A DNA stretch of 64,000 nt from positions 930,001 through 994,000 of the forward strand of contig NZ_CP017183.1 in NCBI RefSeq assembly GCF_001729785.1, in the 5' to 3' direction. Every line of letters starts with the position of its first letter. Position 1 is the first letter of the stretch. Under the pieces are notes generated by a model. That model did no database searches. It was not told the DNA's origin and was given only the letters and a program-made list of their open reading frames with translations. The DNA is from Enterobacter hormaechei subsp. xiangfangensis. Its GTDB lineage: Bacteria > Pseudomonadota > Gammaproteobacteria > Enterobacterales > Enterobacteriaceae. A program made the position numbers and the translations under genes. Positions 50,207 through 60,743 of the stretch are shown piece after piece.

Positions 50207-51316
50207 TTAGAGATCCGGAGGATTTTTTCCTTCTTCGATAAAATCTGCGTCCAGCTCCTCGGCGTTGCCTGCGTGGTCGCGGCCGGAGAAGAGGTTCCAG
50301 CAGGCGATAAACAGGGCGGCAATCAGCGGCCCAATCACAAAGCCGTTAATGCCGTACAGCTCCATACCGCCGAGCGTGGTGATCAGTATCAGGTAGTCCG
50401 GCATTTTGGTGTCTTTGCCCACCAGCAGCGGACGTAAAAGGTTGTCCACCAGCCCGACGATAATGACAAAGAAGCCCACAATGAACAGACCCTGCCACAG
50501 CTGGTGAGTGGCAAACAGGAAGATGGCGGCGGGAACCCAGACGATAGCCGAGCCGACGGCGGGCACCAGGGAGAGGAACGCCATCAGCGCTCCCCACAGT
50601 ACGCTACCGTCAATACCGACGATGGCAAAGGCGATACCGCCAAGCGTACCTTGAACCACCGCCACGACCGCCGTACCTTTTACCGTAGCTCGCGAGACGC
50701 CGACAAACTTCGCGAACAGGTGCTGTTTGACGAAGTCAGACAGCGGCAGCGAGTCGAGGATCTGGCGCACCAGATAGGGCCCGTCTTTGAGCAGGAAAAA
50801 CAGCAGGTACAGCATAATGCCGAAGCTAATAGCAAAGCCGAACGTCCCTTTACCAATCAGGAACGCGCTACCCGCCAGATACTGTCCGCCCTGTAACGCG
50901 ACATCGGAAAGCTTTTTCTGGATCTGCGCGGCGTTGGTCAGGTTGTGATCCGCCAGGAAGCCGCTGGCCCAGTCCGGCAGGCGGTTGAAGATACCAGCGA
51001 TGACTTCCGGGAACTGCGTGTTGTTCTGTTGCAGCTTGGTGTAAACCATGTTCAGTTCCACCGCGAGCGAGGAAAGGATCACCATCAACGGAATAAACAC
51101 GATCAGGCAGATAATGCCGAGTGTGAGGAGGGAAGCCAGCCCGTTGCGATCGCCCAGCGCGGTACGCAGCTTGTTTTTCACCGGGTTGAAAATGATGGTC
51201 AGGATCGCGGCCCACAGAATCGCCGAGAAATAGGGTGACAGCACGTCAAAGAAAGCCCAGGTTACAAGGGCCAGGATGAGAATAAAGAAACCTTTGGTCA
51301 GTCCGTTAAATCGCAT
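50207..51316 (-). CDS. AI-2E family transporter (UPF0118/PerM-like)
   Basis: A 369-residue protein with about eight hydrophobic segments, including FFILILALVTWAFFDVLSPYF at the N-terminus and GMELYGINGFVIGPLIAALF near the C-terminus. It has the family's LSLVPAVGSAIVWVPAAIFLF and VDNLLRPLLVG motifs. Members include TqsA (AI-2 export) and sodium/proton antiporters; the substrate cannot be told from sequence. The cytoplasmic tail is acidic (EELDADFIEEGKN). It is a single gene with its own terminator. Confidence 0.9.
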   Translation of the reverse strand: MRFNGLTKGFFILILALVTWAFFDVLSPYFSAILWAAILTIIFNPVKNKLRTALGDRNGLASLLTLGIICLIVFIPLMVILSSLAVELNMVYTKLQQNNTQFPEVIAGIFNRLPDWASGFLADHNLTNAAQIQKKLSDVALQGGQYLAGSAFLIGKGTFGFAISFGIMLYLLFFLLKDGPYLVRQILDSLPLSDFVKQHLFAKFVGVSRATVKGTAVVAVVQGTLGGIAFAIVGIDGSVLWGALMAFLSLVPAVGSAIVWVPAAIFLFATHQLWQGLFIVGFFVIIVGLVDNLLRPLLVGKDTKMPDYLILITTLGGMELYGINGFVIGPLIAALFIACWNLFSGRDHAGNAEELDADFIEEGKNPPDL

Positions 51317-51439
51317 AGTGAGTCCTGGTGAAGAAGAAACTGTGTCGACTATAGAACTGATTTAAGGATTTACCAATAATTGCGCCGAAGTCGTGCCGGG
51401 TGGCTTTTTGTTAACAATCGCGGTATAACACCCTTCTTT

Positions 51440-51463
51440 GGATGTTTAGATGTCCATACGTTT
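51440..51463 (+). promoter_or_regulatory. Candidate tandem met boxes (MetJ operator) of mmuPM
   Basis: Three adjacent 8-base units GGATGTTT, AGATGTCC and ATACGTTT match AGACGTCT at 5, 6 and 6 of 8 positions. Tandem units of this quality suit cooperative MetJ binding. They lie just upstream of the mmuP start. Confidence 0.5.
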
Positions 51464-51473
51464 AGAAGGTAAT

Positions 51474-52874
51474 ATGCAAACAGAACAACAAAACGGGCAG
51501 CTTAAGCGCACCATGAAAACCCGCCACCTGATTATGCTCTCGCTGGGTGGCGTTATCGGCACAGGGTTATTCTTCAATACCGGATACATCATTTCGACAA
51601 CTGGCGCGGCGGGCACGCTGCTGGCGTATCTTATCGGTGCGCTGGTGGTCTGGCTGGTTATGCAGTGTCTGGGCGAGCTCTCCGTGGCGATGCCGGAAAC
51701 CGGGGCGTTCCACGTCTACGCCGCTCGTTATCTCGGCCCGGCGACAGGGTATACCGTGGCGTGGCTGTACTGGCTTACGTGGACAGTGGCGCTGGGATCG
51801 AGCTTTACCGCAGCCGGGTTCTGTATGCAGTACTGGTTCCCGCAGGTTCCCGTCTGGACGTGGTGCGTCGTCTTTTGCGTGGTGATTTTTGCTCTTAATG
51901 TGATTTCCACGCGTTTCTTCGCCGAAGGGGAATTCTGGTTCTCGCTGGTGAAAGTCATCACCATCATCGCCTTCATTATTCTCGGCGGAGCGGCGATCTT
52001 CGGTTTTATCCCGATGCAGGATGGGTCACCGGCGCCGGGCTTGAGCAACATTACTGCCGAAGGCTGGTTCCCGCACGGCGGTCTGCCGATCCTGATGACC
52101 ATGGTGGCGGTCAACTTTGCCTTCTCAGGTACAGAGCTTATCGGCATCGCGGCAGGGGAAACGGAAAACCCACACAAGGTTATTCCGGTTGCTATTCGCA
52201 CCACCATCGCCCGGCTCATCATCTTCTTTATTGGCACCGTGTTTGTGCTGGCGGCGCTGATCCCCATGCAGCAGGCTGGCGTGGAGAAAAGTCCGTTTGT
52301 GCTGGTGTTTGAAAAGGTCGGCATTCCGTATGCGGCGGATATCTTTAACTTCGTGATCCTGACGGCGATCCTCTCGGCGGCGAACTCGGGCCTGTACGCC
52401 TCTGGCCGTATGCTGTGGTCTCTGTCTAACGAGAAAACGCTGCCGCGCTGCTTTGCCCGCGTCAACAAAAACGGCGTGCCGCTGACGGCGCTCTCCGTTT
52501 CCATGCTGGGCGGCGTGCTGGCGCTGTTCTCCAGCGTGGTCGCGCCGGATACGGTGTTTGTGGCGCTGTCCGCTATCTCCGGCTTTGCGGTGGTGGCGGT
52601 GTGGATCAGCATCTGCGCGTCGCACTTTGTGTTTCGTCGCCGTCACGTGCAGTCCGGGCAACCGCTTTCGGCGTTGCAGTATCGCGCGCCATGGTATCCG
52701 CTGGTGCCCGTGCTTGGATTTATCCTCTGCCTGGTGGCCTGCGTCGGCCTGTGGTTTGACCCCAGCCAGCGTATTGCCCTTTATTGCGGGCTTCCGTTTG
52801 TCGCCCTGTGTTATGGTGCGTACTATCTGACCCGAAACCTGACCACGCAGGAGCCTGAACATGTCGCAGAATAA
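51474..52874 (+). CDS. mmuP: S-methylmethionine permease
   Basis: A 466-residue APC-superfamily amino-acid permease with twelve predicted membrane segments, near-identical to E. coli MmuP. I chose ATG 51474 ([12 protein letters not shown]) because it matches the E. coli start and has AGAAGGT upstream; an in-frame ATG at 51450 lies inside the candidate met boxes. The conserved [14 protein letters not shown] forms the substrate site region. It imports S-methylmethionine for use by MmuM. The two genes overlap by 14 bases. Confidence 0.97.
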   Translation: MQTEQQNGQLKRTMKTRHLIMLSLGGVIGTGLFFNTGYIISTTGAAGTLLAYLIGALVVWLVMQCLGELSVAMPETGAFHVYAARYLGPATGYTVAWLYWLTWTVALGSSFTAAGFCMQYWFPQVPVWTWCVVFCVVIFALNVISTRFFAEGEFWFSLVKVITIIAFIILGGAAIFGFIPMQDGSPAPGLSNITAEGWFPHGGLPILMTMVAVNFAFSGTELIGIAAGETENPHKVIPVAIRTTIARLIIFFIGTVFVLAALIPMQQAGVEKSPFVLVFEKVGIPYAADIFNFVILTAILSAANSGLYASGRMLWSLSNEKTLPRCFARVNKNGVPLTALSVSMLGGVLALFSSVVAPDTVFVALSAISGFAVVAVWISICASHFVFRRRHVQSGQPLSALQYRAPWYPLVPVLGFILCLVACVGLWFDPSQRIALYCGLPFVALCYGAYYLTRNLTTQEPEHVAE

Positions 52875-53793
52875 TCCGCTTACCGCCCTCCTTGAAAACC
52901 AGCCGTTTGTCGTGCTGGATGGGGCAATGGCAACGGAGCTGGAAGCGCGCGGTTGTAACCTTGCCGACAGCCTCTGGTCGGCTAAAGTGCTGATGGAAAA
53001 CCCGGAGCTGATCCGTGACGTACACCTCGACTACTACCGCGCGGGGGCACAGGTGGCGATCACCGCCAGCTATCAGGCGACACCCGCGGGCTTTGCCGCT
53101 CGCGGGCTGGACGAGTCGCAATCCCGGGCGTTGATTGGCAAAAGCGTAGAGCTGGCACGCAAAGCGCGGGAAGTGTACCTGGCTGAGAACGCAAATGCAG
53201 GCACGCTGCTGGTGGCGGGATCTGTGGGCCCTTACGGCGCGTATCTGGCCGATGGTTCCGAGTATCGCGGCGATTACGTGCGTAGCGCTGAAGAATTCAC
53301 CGCCTTCCACCGCCCGCGTGTAGAGGCGCTATTGGATGCGGGCGCGGATTTGCTGGCCTGTGAAACGCTGCCTTCGTTCACTGAGATTAAGGCGCTGGCG
53401 GCGTTGCTGACGGCGTATCCCCGCGCCCGGGCATGGTTCTCATTTACCCTGCGTGACAGCGAGCACCTGAGTGACGGAACGCCGCTGCGGGATGTCGTTT
53501 CTGCGCTGGAAAACTACCCGCAGGTTGTCGCGCTGGGGATCAACTGTATCGCGCTGGAAAACACCACCTCGGCGCTGACGCATCTGCACAGCCTGACATC
53601 GCTGCCGCTGGTGGTCTATCCGAACTCCGGCGAGCATTATGATGCGGTGAGCAAAACCTGGCATCACCACGGTGAAGCGTGCGAGACGCTGGCGGGGTAT
53701 TTACCGCAGTGGCTGGCGGCTGGCGCTAAATTAATCGGGGGATGTTGCCGGACCACGCCGAAAGATATTGCTGCGCTGACGGTTCAGCGCTGA
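52861..53793 (+). CDS. mmuM: Homocysteine S-methyltransferase
   Basis: A 310-residue zinc-dependent methyltransferase. The zinc ligands are visible as the Cys in LGINCIA and the CC pair in [10 protein letters not shown]. It methylates homocysteine with S-methylmethionine (or SAM), giving methionine. It is translationally coupled to mmuP. Confidence 0.97.
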   Translation: MSQNNPLTALLENQPFVVLDGAMATELEARGCNLADSLWSAKVLMENPELIRDVHLDYYRAGAQVAITASYQATPAGFAARGLDESQSRALIGKSVELARKAREVYLAENANAGTLLVAGSVGPYGAYLADGSEYRGDYVRSAEEFTAFHRPRVEALLDAGADLLACETLPSFTEIKALAALLTAYPRARAWFSFTLRDSEHLSDGTPLRDVVSALENYPQVVALGINCIALENTTSALTHLHSLTSLPLVVYPNSGEHYDAVSKTWHHHGEACETLAGYLPQWLAAGAKLIGGCCRTTPKDIAALTVQR

Positions 53794-53800
53794 GGTCTTT

Positions 53801-53829
53801 GCCGGGTGGCGGCTGCGCCTTACCCGGCG
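53801..53829. repeat. REP-like palindrome after mmuM
   Basis: GCCGGGTGGCGGCTGCGCC ... TTACCCGGC forms an imperfect REP stem directly after the mmuM stop. Confidence 0.75.
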
Positions 53830-53966
53830 AAACAACCGCACAAAATTCACTATCCTTTCCCGCTTTTTTTCTAAAAACGAATCGTCATTAGCGATTCTTT
53901 TTTATTCCTTTATCAAAATTCTCGCGCCGGAAATACTGCTCTCATAACAACAAGGGAGCAGACATT

Positions 53967-54929
53967 ATGGCAATTTCATCGCGGATCACACTTCTCGGCG
54001 CACTGGCGCTGTGGGCATTTCAGGCGCAGGCGGTGGACGTCACCGTCGCGTATCAGACTTCCGCTGAGCCGGCGAAAGTCGCGCAGGCGGATAACACCTT
54101 CGCCAAAGCGAGCGGGGCGAACGTCGACTGGCGCAAGTTCGACAGCGGCGCGGCGATTGTGCGGGCGTTAGCCTCGGGCGACGTGCAGATTGGCAACCTG
54201 GGCTCCAGCCCGCTGGCGGTGGCCGCCAGCCAGCAGGTGCCGATTGAAGTTTTCCTGCTGGCGTCGCAGCTCGGAAATTCCGAAGCGCTGGTGGTGAAGA
54301 AAAGCATCACGAAACCCGAAGATTTGATCGGCAAACGCATCGCGGTGCCGTTTATCTCCACCACGCATTACAGCCTGCTGGCAGCGCTGAAACACTGGGG
54401 CATTAAGCCCGGCCAGGTGCAGATCATCAACCTGCAACCTCCGGCCATTATTGCCGCCTGGCAGCGTGGCGACATCGACGGAGCATACGTCTGGGCGCCC
54501 GCCGTCAACGAACTGGAAAAAGAGGGCACCGTGCTGACCGACTCCGAAAAAGTGGGGCAGTGGGGCGCGCCAACCCTTGATGTCTGGGTGGTACGTAAGG
54601 ACTTTGCCGAGAAACACCCTGAAGTGGTGAAAGCCTTCGCCAAAAGCGCCATCGACGCACAGCAGCCATACATCAGCAACCCGGATGAATGGCTGAAACA
54701 GCCCACCAACCTGGAGAAACTCTCACGTCTGAGCGGCGTGCCGGAAGCTGACGTGCCGGGGCTGGTAAAAGGCAACACCTATCTGACGCCTGCTCAGCAG
54801 GTCCAGCAGCTGAACGGGCCGGTAAGCAAAGCGATTGTTGACACTGCGACGTTCCTGAAAGAGCAGGGCAAAGTGCCTGCGGTGGCGGCGGATTACAGCC
54901 AGTTCGTGACCGATCGCTTTGTGAAATAA
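53967..54929 (+). CDS. tauA: Taurine-binding periplasmic protein
   Basis: A 320-residue solute-binding protein with a signal peptide (cleavage after FQAQA, residue 22). It binds taurine in the periplasm for the TauABC importer. [14 protein letters not shown] and [14 protein letters not shown] match the family. The 170 bases upstream hold a REP unit and the promoter, where Cbl/CysB would act during sulfate starvation. Confidence 0.96.
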   Translation: MAISSRITLLGALALWAFQAQAVDVTVAYQTSAEPAKVAQADNTFAKASGANVDWRKFDSGAAIVRALASGDVQIGNLGSSPLAVAASQQVPIEVFLLASQLGNSEALVVKKSITKPEDLIGKRIAVPFISTTHYSLLAALKHWGIKPGQVQIINLQPPAIIAAWQRGDIDGAYVWAPAVNELEKEGTVLTDSEKVGQWGAPTLDVWVVRKDFAEKHPEVVKAFAKSAIDAQQPYISNPDEWLKQPTNLEKLSRLSGVPEADVPGLVKGNTYLTPAQQVQQLNGPVSKAIVDTATFLKEQGKVPAVAADYSQFVTDRFVK

Positions 54930-54939
54930 GGGGGCTGCA

Positions 54940-55707
54940 ATGCTGAACATTACAAACCTGTCTGCCGATTACGGCGGCAAACCCGCCCTGGAAGCGATCA
55001 ACCTGACGCTGGACAGCGGTGAACTGCTGGTGGTGCTGGGACCGTCCGGCTGCGGGAAAACGACGCTGCTGAACCTGATCGCCGGGTTTGTACCGTATCA
55101 GCACGGCTCGATCCAACTGGAAGGGAAACGGGTCACGGGGCCGGGCGCAGAGCGCGGCGTGGTTTTCCAGAACGAAGGGTTACTCCCGTGGCGAAACGTT
55201 CAGGAAAACGTTGCGTTTGGTCTGCAACTGGCCGGTGTAGCACGTGAACAGCGCCTGAATACGGCGCGCGATATGCTGAAAAAGGTCGGGCTGGAGGGGG
55301 CTGAAAAACGCTTTATCTGGCAGCTTTCAGGCGGGCAGCGTCAGCGCGTCGGGATCGCCCGTGCGCTGGCGGCTAACCCACAGCTGCTGTTGCTGGACGA
55401 ACCTTTCGGGGCGCTGGATGCCTTCACCCGCGAGCAGATGCAAACCCTGCTGCTGCGCCTGTGGCACGAAACCGGCAAGCAGGTGCTGTTAATCACCCAC
55501 GATATCGAAGAGGCCGTGTTTATGGCGACGGAGCTGGTGCTGCTCTCACCGGGGCCGGGACGCGTGCTGGAGCGCCTGCCGCTTGAGTTTGCCCGGCGCT
55601 ATGTGGCGGGAGAGCCAGTACGCAGCATCAAATCCGATCCGCTGTTTATTGAACAGCGTGAATACGTCTTAAGCCGCGTGTTTGAGCAACGGGAGGCGTT
55701 CTCATGA
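54940..55707 (+). CDS. tauB: Taurine ABC transporter ATPase
   Basis: A 255-residue ABC ATPase with Walker [10 protein letters not shown], signature [15 protein letters not shown] and Walker [13 protein letters not shown]. It powers taurine import with TauC. It overlaps tauC by four bases. Confidence 0.97.
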   Translation: MLNITNLSADYGGKPALEAINLTLDSGELLVVLGPSGCGKTTLLNLIAGFVPYQHGSIQLEGKRVTGPGAERGVVFQNEGLLPWRNVQENVAFGLQLAGVAREQRLNTARDMLKKVGLEGAEKRFIWQLSGGQRQRVGIARALAANPQLLLLDEPFGALDAFTREQMQTLLLRLWHETGKQVLLITHDIEEAVFMATELVLLSPGPGRVLERLPLEFARRYVAGEPVRSIKSDPLFIEQREYVLSRVFEQREAFS

Positions 55708-56531
55708 GCATTGTTTTCAGTGAAAAAACGCGGCGGACGCGCCTTGCCTTACGCTGGCCGTTCTCTCGCCAGATCACTTTAAGCGTCAGCACGCTGGTGG
55801 TGTTGCTGGCGGTATGGTGGGCGGTTGCCGCGCAGCAGTGGGTAAGCCCGCTGTTTCTGCCCCCGCCAGGCCAGGTTCTGGAAAAACTGATTACTATCGC
55901 CGGGCCGCAGGGCTTTATGGATGCCACTCTCTGGCAGCATTTAGGCGCCAGTCTGACGCGTATTCTGGTGGCGCTGCTGGCGGCGGTCATTATTGGCGTT
56001 CCGGTGGGGATCGCGATGGGACTGAGCCCGACGGTACGCGGCATTCTCGACCCGCTGATAGAGCTTTACCGTCCCGTCCCGCCGCTGGCTTACTTGCCCC
56101 TGATGGTGATCTGGTTTGGCATCGGGGAGACGTCAAAGATCTTACTGATATACCTGGCGATTTTTGCGCCGGTCGCGATGTCGGCCCTGGCTGGCGTAAA
56201 GAGTGCGCAGCAGGTACGCATACGTGCGGCGCAGTCGCTCGGCGCCAGCCGCGCGCAGGTCCTGCTGTTCGTCATTTTACCGGGCGCGCTGCCGGAGATA
56301 TTGACCGGGCTGCGCATCGGCCTTGGGGTGGGCTGGTCTACGCTGGTGGCGGCAGAGCTGATAGCCGCCACGCGCGGCCTTGGGTTTATGGTGCAGTCGG
56401 CGGGAGAGTTCCTGGCGACTGATGTGGTACTGGCAGGGATCGCAGTGATCGCCGCGATCGCCTTTGGATTAGAACTGGGACTGCGCGCGCTACAGCGTCG
56501 CCTGACGCCCTGGCATGGAGAAATACAATGA
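55704..56531 (+). CDS. tauC: Taurine ABC transporter permease
   Basis: A 275-residue membrane permease with about six segments and the EAA-type loop [20 protein letters not shown]. It overlaps both tauB and tauD by four bases, so the operon is translationally coupled. Confidence 0.97.
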   Translation: MSIVFSEKTRRTRLALRWPFSRQITLSVSTLVVLLAVWWAVAAQQWVSPLFLPPPGQVLEKLITIAGPQGFMDATLWQHLGASLTRILVALLAAVIIGVPVGIAMGLSPTVRGILDPLIELYRPVPPLAYLPLMVIWFGIGETSKILLIYLAIFAPVAMSALAGVKSAQQVRIRAAQSLGASRAQVLLFVILPGALPEILTGLRIGLGVGWSTLVAAELIAATRGLGFMVQSAGEFLATDVVLAGIAVIAAIAFGLELGLRALQRRLTPWHGEIQ

Positions 56532-57376
56532 GTGAACGTCTGACGATTATCCCGTTGGGGCCGTACATTGGCGCGCAAGTGTCGGGCCTGGACGTAACCC
56601 GTCCGCTGAGCGATAACCAGTTTGAGCAGCTGTACCACGCGGTGCTGCGTCATCAGGTGGTGTTCCTGCGTGAACAGGCCATTACCCCGCATCAGCAGCG
56701 CGCGCTGGCCCTGCGTTTTGGCGACCTGCATATCCACCCCGTCTATCCGCATGCGGAAGGGGTGGAGGAGATTATCGTCCTCGACACCCACAACGATAAC
56801 CCGCCGGATAACGATAACTGGCATACCGATGTGACCTTTATCGACACACCGCCAGCCGGGGCGATTCTTGCGGCGAAGCTGTTGCCTGAGACGGGGGGCG
56901 ATACGCTGTGGGCCAGCGGGATCGCAGCGTTTGAGGCGCTCTCCGCGCCGCTCCAGACCCTACTGAGCGGCCTGCGGGCGGAGCATGACTTCAAAAAATC
57001 ATTCCAGGAATATAAGTACCGTAAAACGGAAGAGGAGCACCAGCGCTGGCTGGATGCGGTCGAAAAACATCCCCCGCTGCTGCACCCGGTGGTGCGTACG
57101 CATCCGGTGACCGGAAAGCAGGCGCTGTTTGTGAATGAAGGGTTTACCACGCGTATCGTGGACGTAGCGGAGAAAGAGAGCGAGGCGCTGCTCGGCTTCC
57201 TGTTTGCGCATATCACGAAACCCGAGTTTCAGGTGCGCTGGCGCTGGCAGGAGAACGATCTGGCGATCTGGGATAACCGCGTCACGCAGCATTACGCCAA
57301 TGCGGATTATCTGCCGCAGCGAAGGATTATGCAGCGGGCGACGATCCTGGGGGATAAGCCGTTTTATCGTCCATAA
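56528..57376 (+). CDS. tauD: Taurine dioxygenase
   Basis: A 282-residue Fe(II)/2-oxoglutarate dioxygenase. The facial triad is seen as NWHTDVTF (His, Asp) and the later His in RVTQHYAN, with a 2-oxoglutarate-binding Arg in [10 protein letters not shown]. It converts taurine to aminoacetaldehyde and sulfite, which supplies sulfur when sulfate is scarce. It ends the operon and is followed by a REP pair. Confidence 0.97.
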   Translation: MSERLTIIPLGPYIGAQVSGLDVTRPLSDNQFEQLYHAVLRHQVVFLREQAITPHQQRALALRFGDLHIHPVYPHAEGVEEIIVLDTHNDNPPDNDNWHTDVTFIDTPPAGAILAAKLLPETGGDTLWASGIAAFEALSAPLQTLLSGLRAEHDFKKSFQEYKYRKTEEEHQRWLDAVEKHPPLLHPVVRTHPVTGKQALFVNEGFTTRIVDVAEKESEALLGFLFAHITKPEFQVRWRWQENDLAIWDNRVTQHYANADYLPQRRIMQRATILGDKPFYRP

Positions 57377-57395
57377 CCCTTCGTTTTCGGCTCAT

Positions 57396-57475
57396 GTAGG
57401 CCGGGTAAGGCGTAGCCGCCACCCGGCTATTATGCTCCGTTCATGCTGGGTGGCGCTGCGCTTACCCGGCCTACA
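57396..57475. repeat. BIME: two inverted REP units
   Basis: A REP unit (57397-57428, core CCGGGTAAGGCG...CCACCCGG) is followed by a second in opposite orientation (57445-57474, GGGTGGCGC...CTTACCCGGCC). This lies between the convergent tauD and acyltransferase genes. Confidence 0.85.
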
Positions 57476-57484
57476 AATACGACA

Positions 57485-59188
57485 TTACGACAAATGGGCC
57501 TCAATATACCGCTGATAGCGGTTCGCCTTCAGATAACACAAATCCACCAGCACCAGCCCGTCGATACAGTTATTGAACGCCGGATCGCTGCCGAAATCGA
57601 CAAACTGCACGCCGCCGGGTTCGCATAGCTCGGAATACTGTTTGTAGAGCGGCGGGATGCCGCAACCCAGGTTGCCGAGCAGGGATTTGAGCTTTGTCAG
57701 GTCATCCACGTAATCCACCCCGCCAAATTGCGCCAGCACGTCTGGCAGGGATGCGGGATAGGGCTGGCGCGAGGCGGCTAGCGGATGCGTCGCCGGGAAC
57801 CACAGGCGGTAAAAGGCGACCAGCAGATCCCGCGCGGCAGGCGGTAACCCCCCGGAGATGGAGACCGGGCCAAACAGGTAACGGTAATGAGGATAGCGTG
57901 CCAGATAGGCGCCAATACCTGACCACAGATAGTCCAGACCGCGACGCCCCCAGTAGCGCGGCTGTATAAAGCTACGCCCCAGCTCAATGCCGTGCTCCAG
58001 TATGTCCTGCATTTTTTCGTCGTAGTGGAACAAGCTGTAGCTGTACAACCCCTCGACGCCGCGCTTTTCCACCTGCATGGCCGTTGGCATAAAGCGGTAT
58101 GCGCCGACAATCTCCAGGTCATCGTCATCCCACAAAATGAGGTGCAGATAGTCATCATCGTAGCTGTCCGTATCCCGCCGCTTCCCGCTGCCTTCCTCCA
58201 CGGCACGAAAGGCAATCTCGCGCAGCCGCCCCAGCTCGCGCAGCAGAGGCGCCTCTTCCTGCCCGTTGCGCTGCCAAAGATAGATGGCCTTACCATCGCT
58301 CGTTTTTCCCAGACACTCGGCCTGCGCCAGTTCGCGCTTCAGCGTGGCCCTGTCTTCCGGGCGGGCAATGGCGCACTGGGTTTTAAAGACGCCAGGCAAT
58401 CCCTTGCCAAGACGTATCACGTGCTGACGACACTGCTCGGCCATCTCACGCGATGAAAGGGTAGAACTAAACCGGTCATTCCAGGCAATCTGCTGGCCGA
58501 TTTTGATCGGCAACTGACTGTGACGGCGGCGAAACATCTGTTGCATCAACAGCAGCATGGATACCGTTGGCGAGACCAGGGTACTGGCATAAAACAGCAG
58601 GCTGTTGTGCGCCTGGATATGTACCGGAAGTAGCGGCACCCGTAATTTGCCAGCCAGCTTGATAAAGCCCGGATGCCATTTTTTATCGCGTATGCCTTTG
58701 CGCGTTGGGCGGGAAACTTCGCCCGCCGGAAAGAAGATCAGCACACCGGCGTTTTGCAGGTGCTGCTCCATCTGTATCAGCGAAGCTTTTGCGGTTCTGC
58801 CGCCCATATTATCCACGGGAATAAACAATGAACTGAGGGGCTCAAGGTGGGACAGCATCCTGTTGGTAACAACCCTGACGTCGCGGCGCACGCGGGAAAC
58901 AGCGTACAGCAACGCCAGCCCATCCAGCGTGCCAGTGGGGTGGTTCGCTATCACAATGAGTGGGCCGTGTTCGGGGATTTGTTCGAGATCGCGGGCGGAA
59001 ACGGAGCAGTGAATATCAAGGTGTTCCAGAACCTGATCCACCATATCCAGCCCTTTCAGGTGACGGTGGCTGGCAGCAAACTGCTGAAATTCGTCTTCGT
59101 GAAGCAGTCTTTTTAACAGACTTTTTTGCCAGGGTGCGGGCCTCGCCTGAGGCCAAAGGTCATCAAGAACGCTGTCGAGACTAAACAT
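57485..59188 (-). CDS. Two-domain acyltransferase (PlsC-like + OlsB-like GNAT), OlsF candidate
   Basis: A 567-residue protein. The N-terminal domain (about 70-260) is PlsC-like with ANHPTGTLDG (the HX4D motif) and FFPAGEVSRP. The C-terminal domain (about 290-560) looks like the OlsB/GNAT acyl-ACP N-acyltransferase family (ECLGKTSDGKAIYLWQR, EIVGAYRFMPT, ELGRSFIQPRYWGRRGLDYLW). This order matches OlsF of Serratia, which makes ornithine lipids by N-acylation then O-acylation of ornithine in one protein. The substrate here is inferred. It lies between tauD and hemB; the usual E. coli order has no such gene there. It is a single gene between REP elements. Confidence 0.8.
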   Translation of the reverse strand: MFSLDSVLDDLWPQARPAPWQKSLLKRLLHEDEFQQFAASHRHLKGLDMVDQVLEHLDIHCSVSARDLEQIPEHGPLIVIANHPTGTLDGLALLYAVSRVRRDVRVVTNRMLSHLEPLSSLFIPVDNMGGRTAKASLIQMEQHLQNAGVLIFFPAGEVSRPTRKGIRDKKWHPGFIKLAGKLRVPLLPVHIQAHNSLLFYASTLVSPTVSMLLLMQQMFRRRHSQLPIKIGQQIAWNDRFSSTLSSREMAEQCRQHVIRLGKGLPGVFKTQCAIARPEDRATLKRELAQAECLGKTSDGKAIYLWQRNGQEEAPLLRELGRLREIAFRAVEEGSGKRRDTDSYDDDYLHLILWDDDDLEIVGAYRFMPTAMQVEKRGVEGLYSYSLFHYDEKMQDILEHGIELGRSFIQPRYWGRRGLDYLWSGIGAYLARYPHYRYLFGPVSISGGLPPAARDLLVAFYRLWFPATHPLAASRQPYPASLPDVLAQFGGVDYVDDLTKLKSLLGNLGCGIPPLYKQYSELCEPGGVQFVDFGSDPAFNNCIDGLVLVDLCYLKANRYQRYIEAHLS

Positions 59189-59275
59189 TGATCACTCCTC
59201 CTGCCGTCTTGCCCAGACAGTAGAAGGAGGAGATGTCGTTTGTATTGCAGTTTGGTGAAGATTAGCGCAGAGAGC

Positions 59276-59307
59276 AGGCCGGGTAAGGCGAAGTCGCCAC
59301 CCGGCGC
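59276..59307. repeat. REP-like palindrome between hemB and the acyltransferase gene
   Basis: CAGGCCGGGTAAGGCGAAG ... GTCGCCACCCGGCGC forms a REP stem just after the hemB stop (- strand). Confidence 0.8.
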
Positions 59308-59316
59308 TAAAGCGGA

Positions 59317-60291
59317 TTAACGCAGAATTTTCTTCTCGGCCAGATCCAGCGCGAAATAGCTGAAGATCAGATCCGCGCCCGCACGTTTGATCGCCCCCAG
59401 GCTTTCGAGGATCACTTTCTCTTCGTCGATGGCACCCGCCTGCGCGGCGAATTTGATCATCGCGTACTCACCGCTCACCTGGTATGCGCCCAGCGGCAGT
59501 TCGGTGCGTTCGCGAATGTCGCGCAGGATATCCAGGTACGCGCCAGCCGGTTTCACCATCAGGCAGTCAGCGCCCTGGGCTTCATCAAGCAGAGATTCAC
59601 GAATCGCTTCGCGGCGGTTCAGCGGGTTCATCTGATAGGTTTTACGATCGCCTTTCAGCGCCGTGCCCGCTGCTTCACGGAACGGACCGTAGAAAGAGGA
59701 GGCGAATTTGGTGGAGTAGGACATGATGGCGGTGTCGGTGAAGCCCGCGGCATCCAGCGCATGGCGAATCGCCTGTACCTGCCCATCCATTGCCGCAGAA
59801 GGCGCAATGAAATCCGCACCCGCGGCGGCGGCAACCACCGCCTGCTTGCCCAGATTCAGCAGGGTCGCATCGTTGTCCACGCCGTGATCGCACAGCACAC
59901 CACAGTGGCCATGAGAGGTGTATTCGCAGAAGCAGGTATCGGACATGACGATCATCTCCGGCACACTCTCTTTGCAGATGCGCGACATGCGTGCCACGAG
60001 GCCGTCTTCTTTCCAGGCATCGCTGCCGGTCGCGTCAGTGTGGTGGGAGATACCGAACGTCATCACCGAGCGGATGCCCGCATTCGCAATGCGTTCGATC
60101 TCGCGGGCCAGATGCTTTTCAGGAATGCGCATCACGCCCGGCATCGCGTCGATGGCTTTGTAGTCATCGATCTCTTCTTCAACAAAAATCGGCAACACCA
60201 GATCGTTTAAGGTCAGTGTTGTCTCTTCAAACATGGCGCGCAGTGCGGGTGACTTGCGCAGGCGACGGGGACGTGCAATTAAATCGGTCAT
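59317..60291 (-). CDS. hemB: Delta-aminolevulinic acid dehydratase (porphobilinogen synthase)
   Basis: A 324-residue enzyme, the same length as E. coli HemB. Zinc-binding cysteines lie in [12 protein letters not shown], the Schiff-base lysines in [15 protein letters not shown] and [10 protein letters not shown]. It condenses two 5-aminolevulinate molecules to porphobilinogen in haem synthesis. I chose ATG 60291 ([12 protein letters not shown]); an in-frame extension to 60402 adds 37 residues with no match. Confidence 0.97.
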   Translation of the reverse strand: MTDLIARPRRLRKSPALRAMFEETTLTLNDLVLPIFVEEEIDDYKAIDAMPGVMRIPEKHLAREIERIANAGIRSVMTFGISHHTDATGSDAWKEDGLVARMSRICKESVPEMIVMSDTCFCEYTSHGHCGVLCDHGVDNDATLLNLGKQAVVAAAAGADFIAPSAAMDGQVQAIRHALDAAGFTDTAIMSYSTKFASSFYGPFREAAGTALKGDRKTYQMNPLNRREAIRESLLDEAQGADCLMVKPAGAYLDILRDIRERTELPLGAYQVSGEYAMIKFAAQAGAIDEEKVILESLGAIKRAGADLIFSYFALDLAEKKILR

Positions 60292-60743
60292 GGTATGCCT
60301 GATGTTTGTGGAACAAAGAGGTATAGTGTACCTGAAAGCAGGGAGCGGTGTTTTACTAAAGTTGTCTTTTAGATTTTCGAAATCGACTAATATACGCTGC
60401 ATGTATTTAGTCTATATTATAAATCTTATTCTGATGTTCAGCGTGGCGTGTAATATTGGTGAGGCTTCTATATTGGTTTGGGATTATAAATATAAATGAT
60501 TAATTGCTTTTTATTATATGTGTCGAAGCAACTAAAGTAGTTTGCAATCAGTTGAATTTATAATATTTATTCATAATGATTGATATTGCCGTGGGTTTAT
60601 AAGCTTATTTGTCTGAATACGGACTTAATGGAATCATTCATTGAACCTTTTCGAAGTGAAACTGCATAATTCCTTCCGCAATTTAATGTTGCTAAATGAT
60701 TTGATGGACAAACTTGCTTACGTCCCTGAGGAGGGATGACCCA
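60292..60743. other. AT-rich region upstream of the autotransporter gene
   Basis: About 450 bases, markedly AT-rich, between divergent hemB and the autotransporter gene. No gene is seen. It should hold both promoters, and its composition would suit H-NS binding; that is inference. Confidence 0.5.

Noticed and set aside
60292..60402. Longer N-terminus for HemB
   Set aside because: E. coli HemB starts MTDLI; the added 37 residues have no match.
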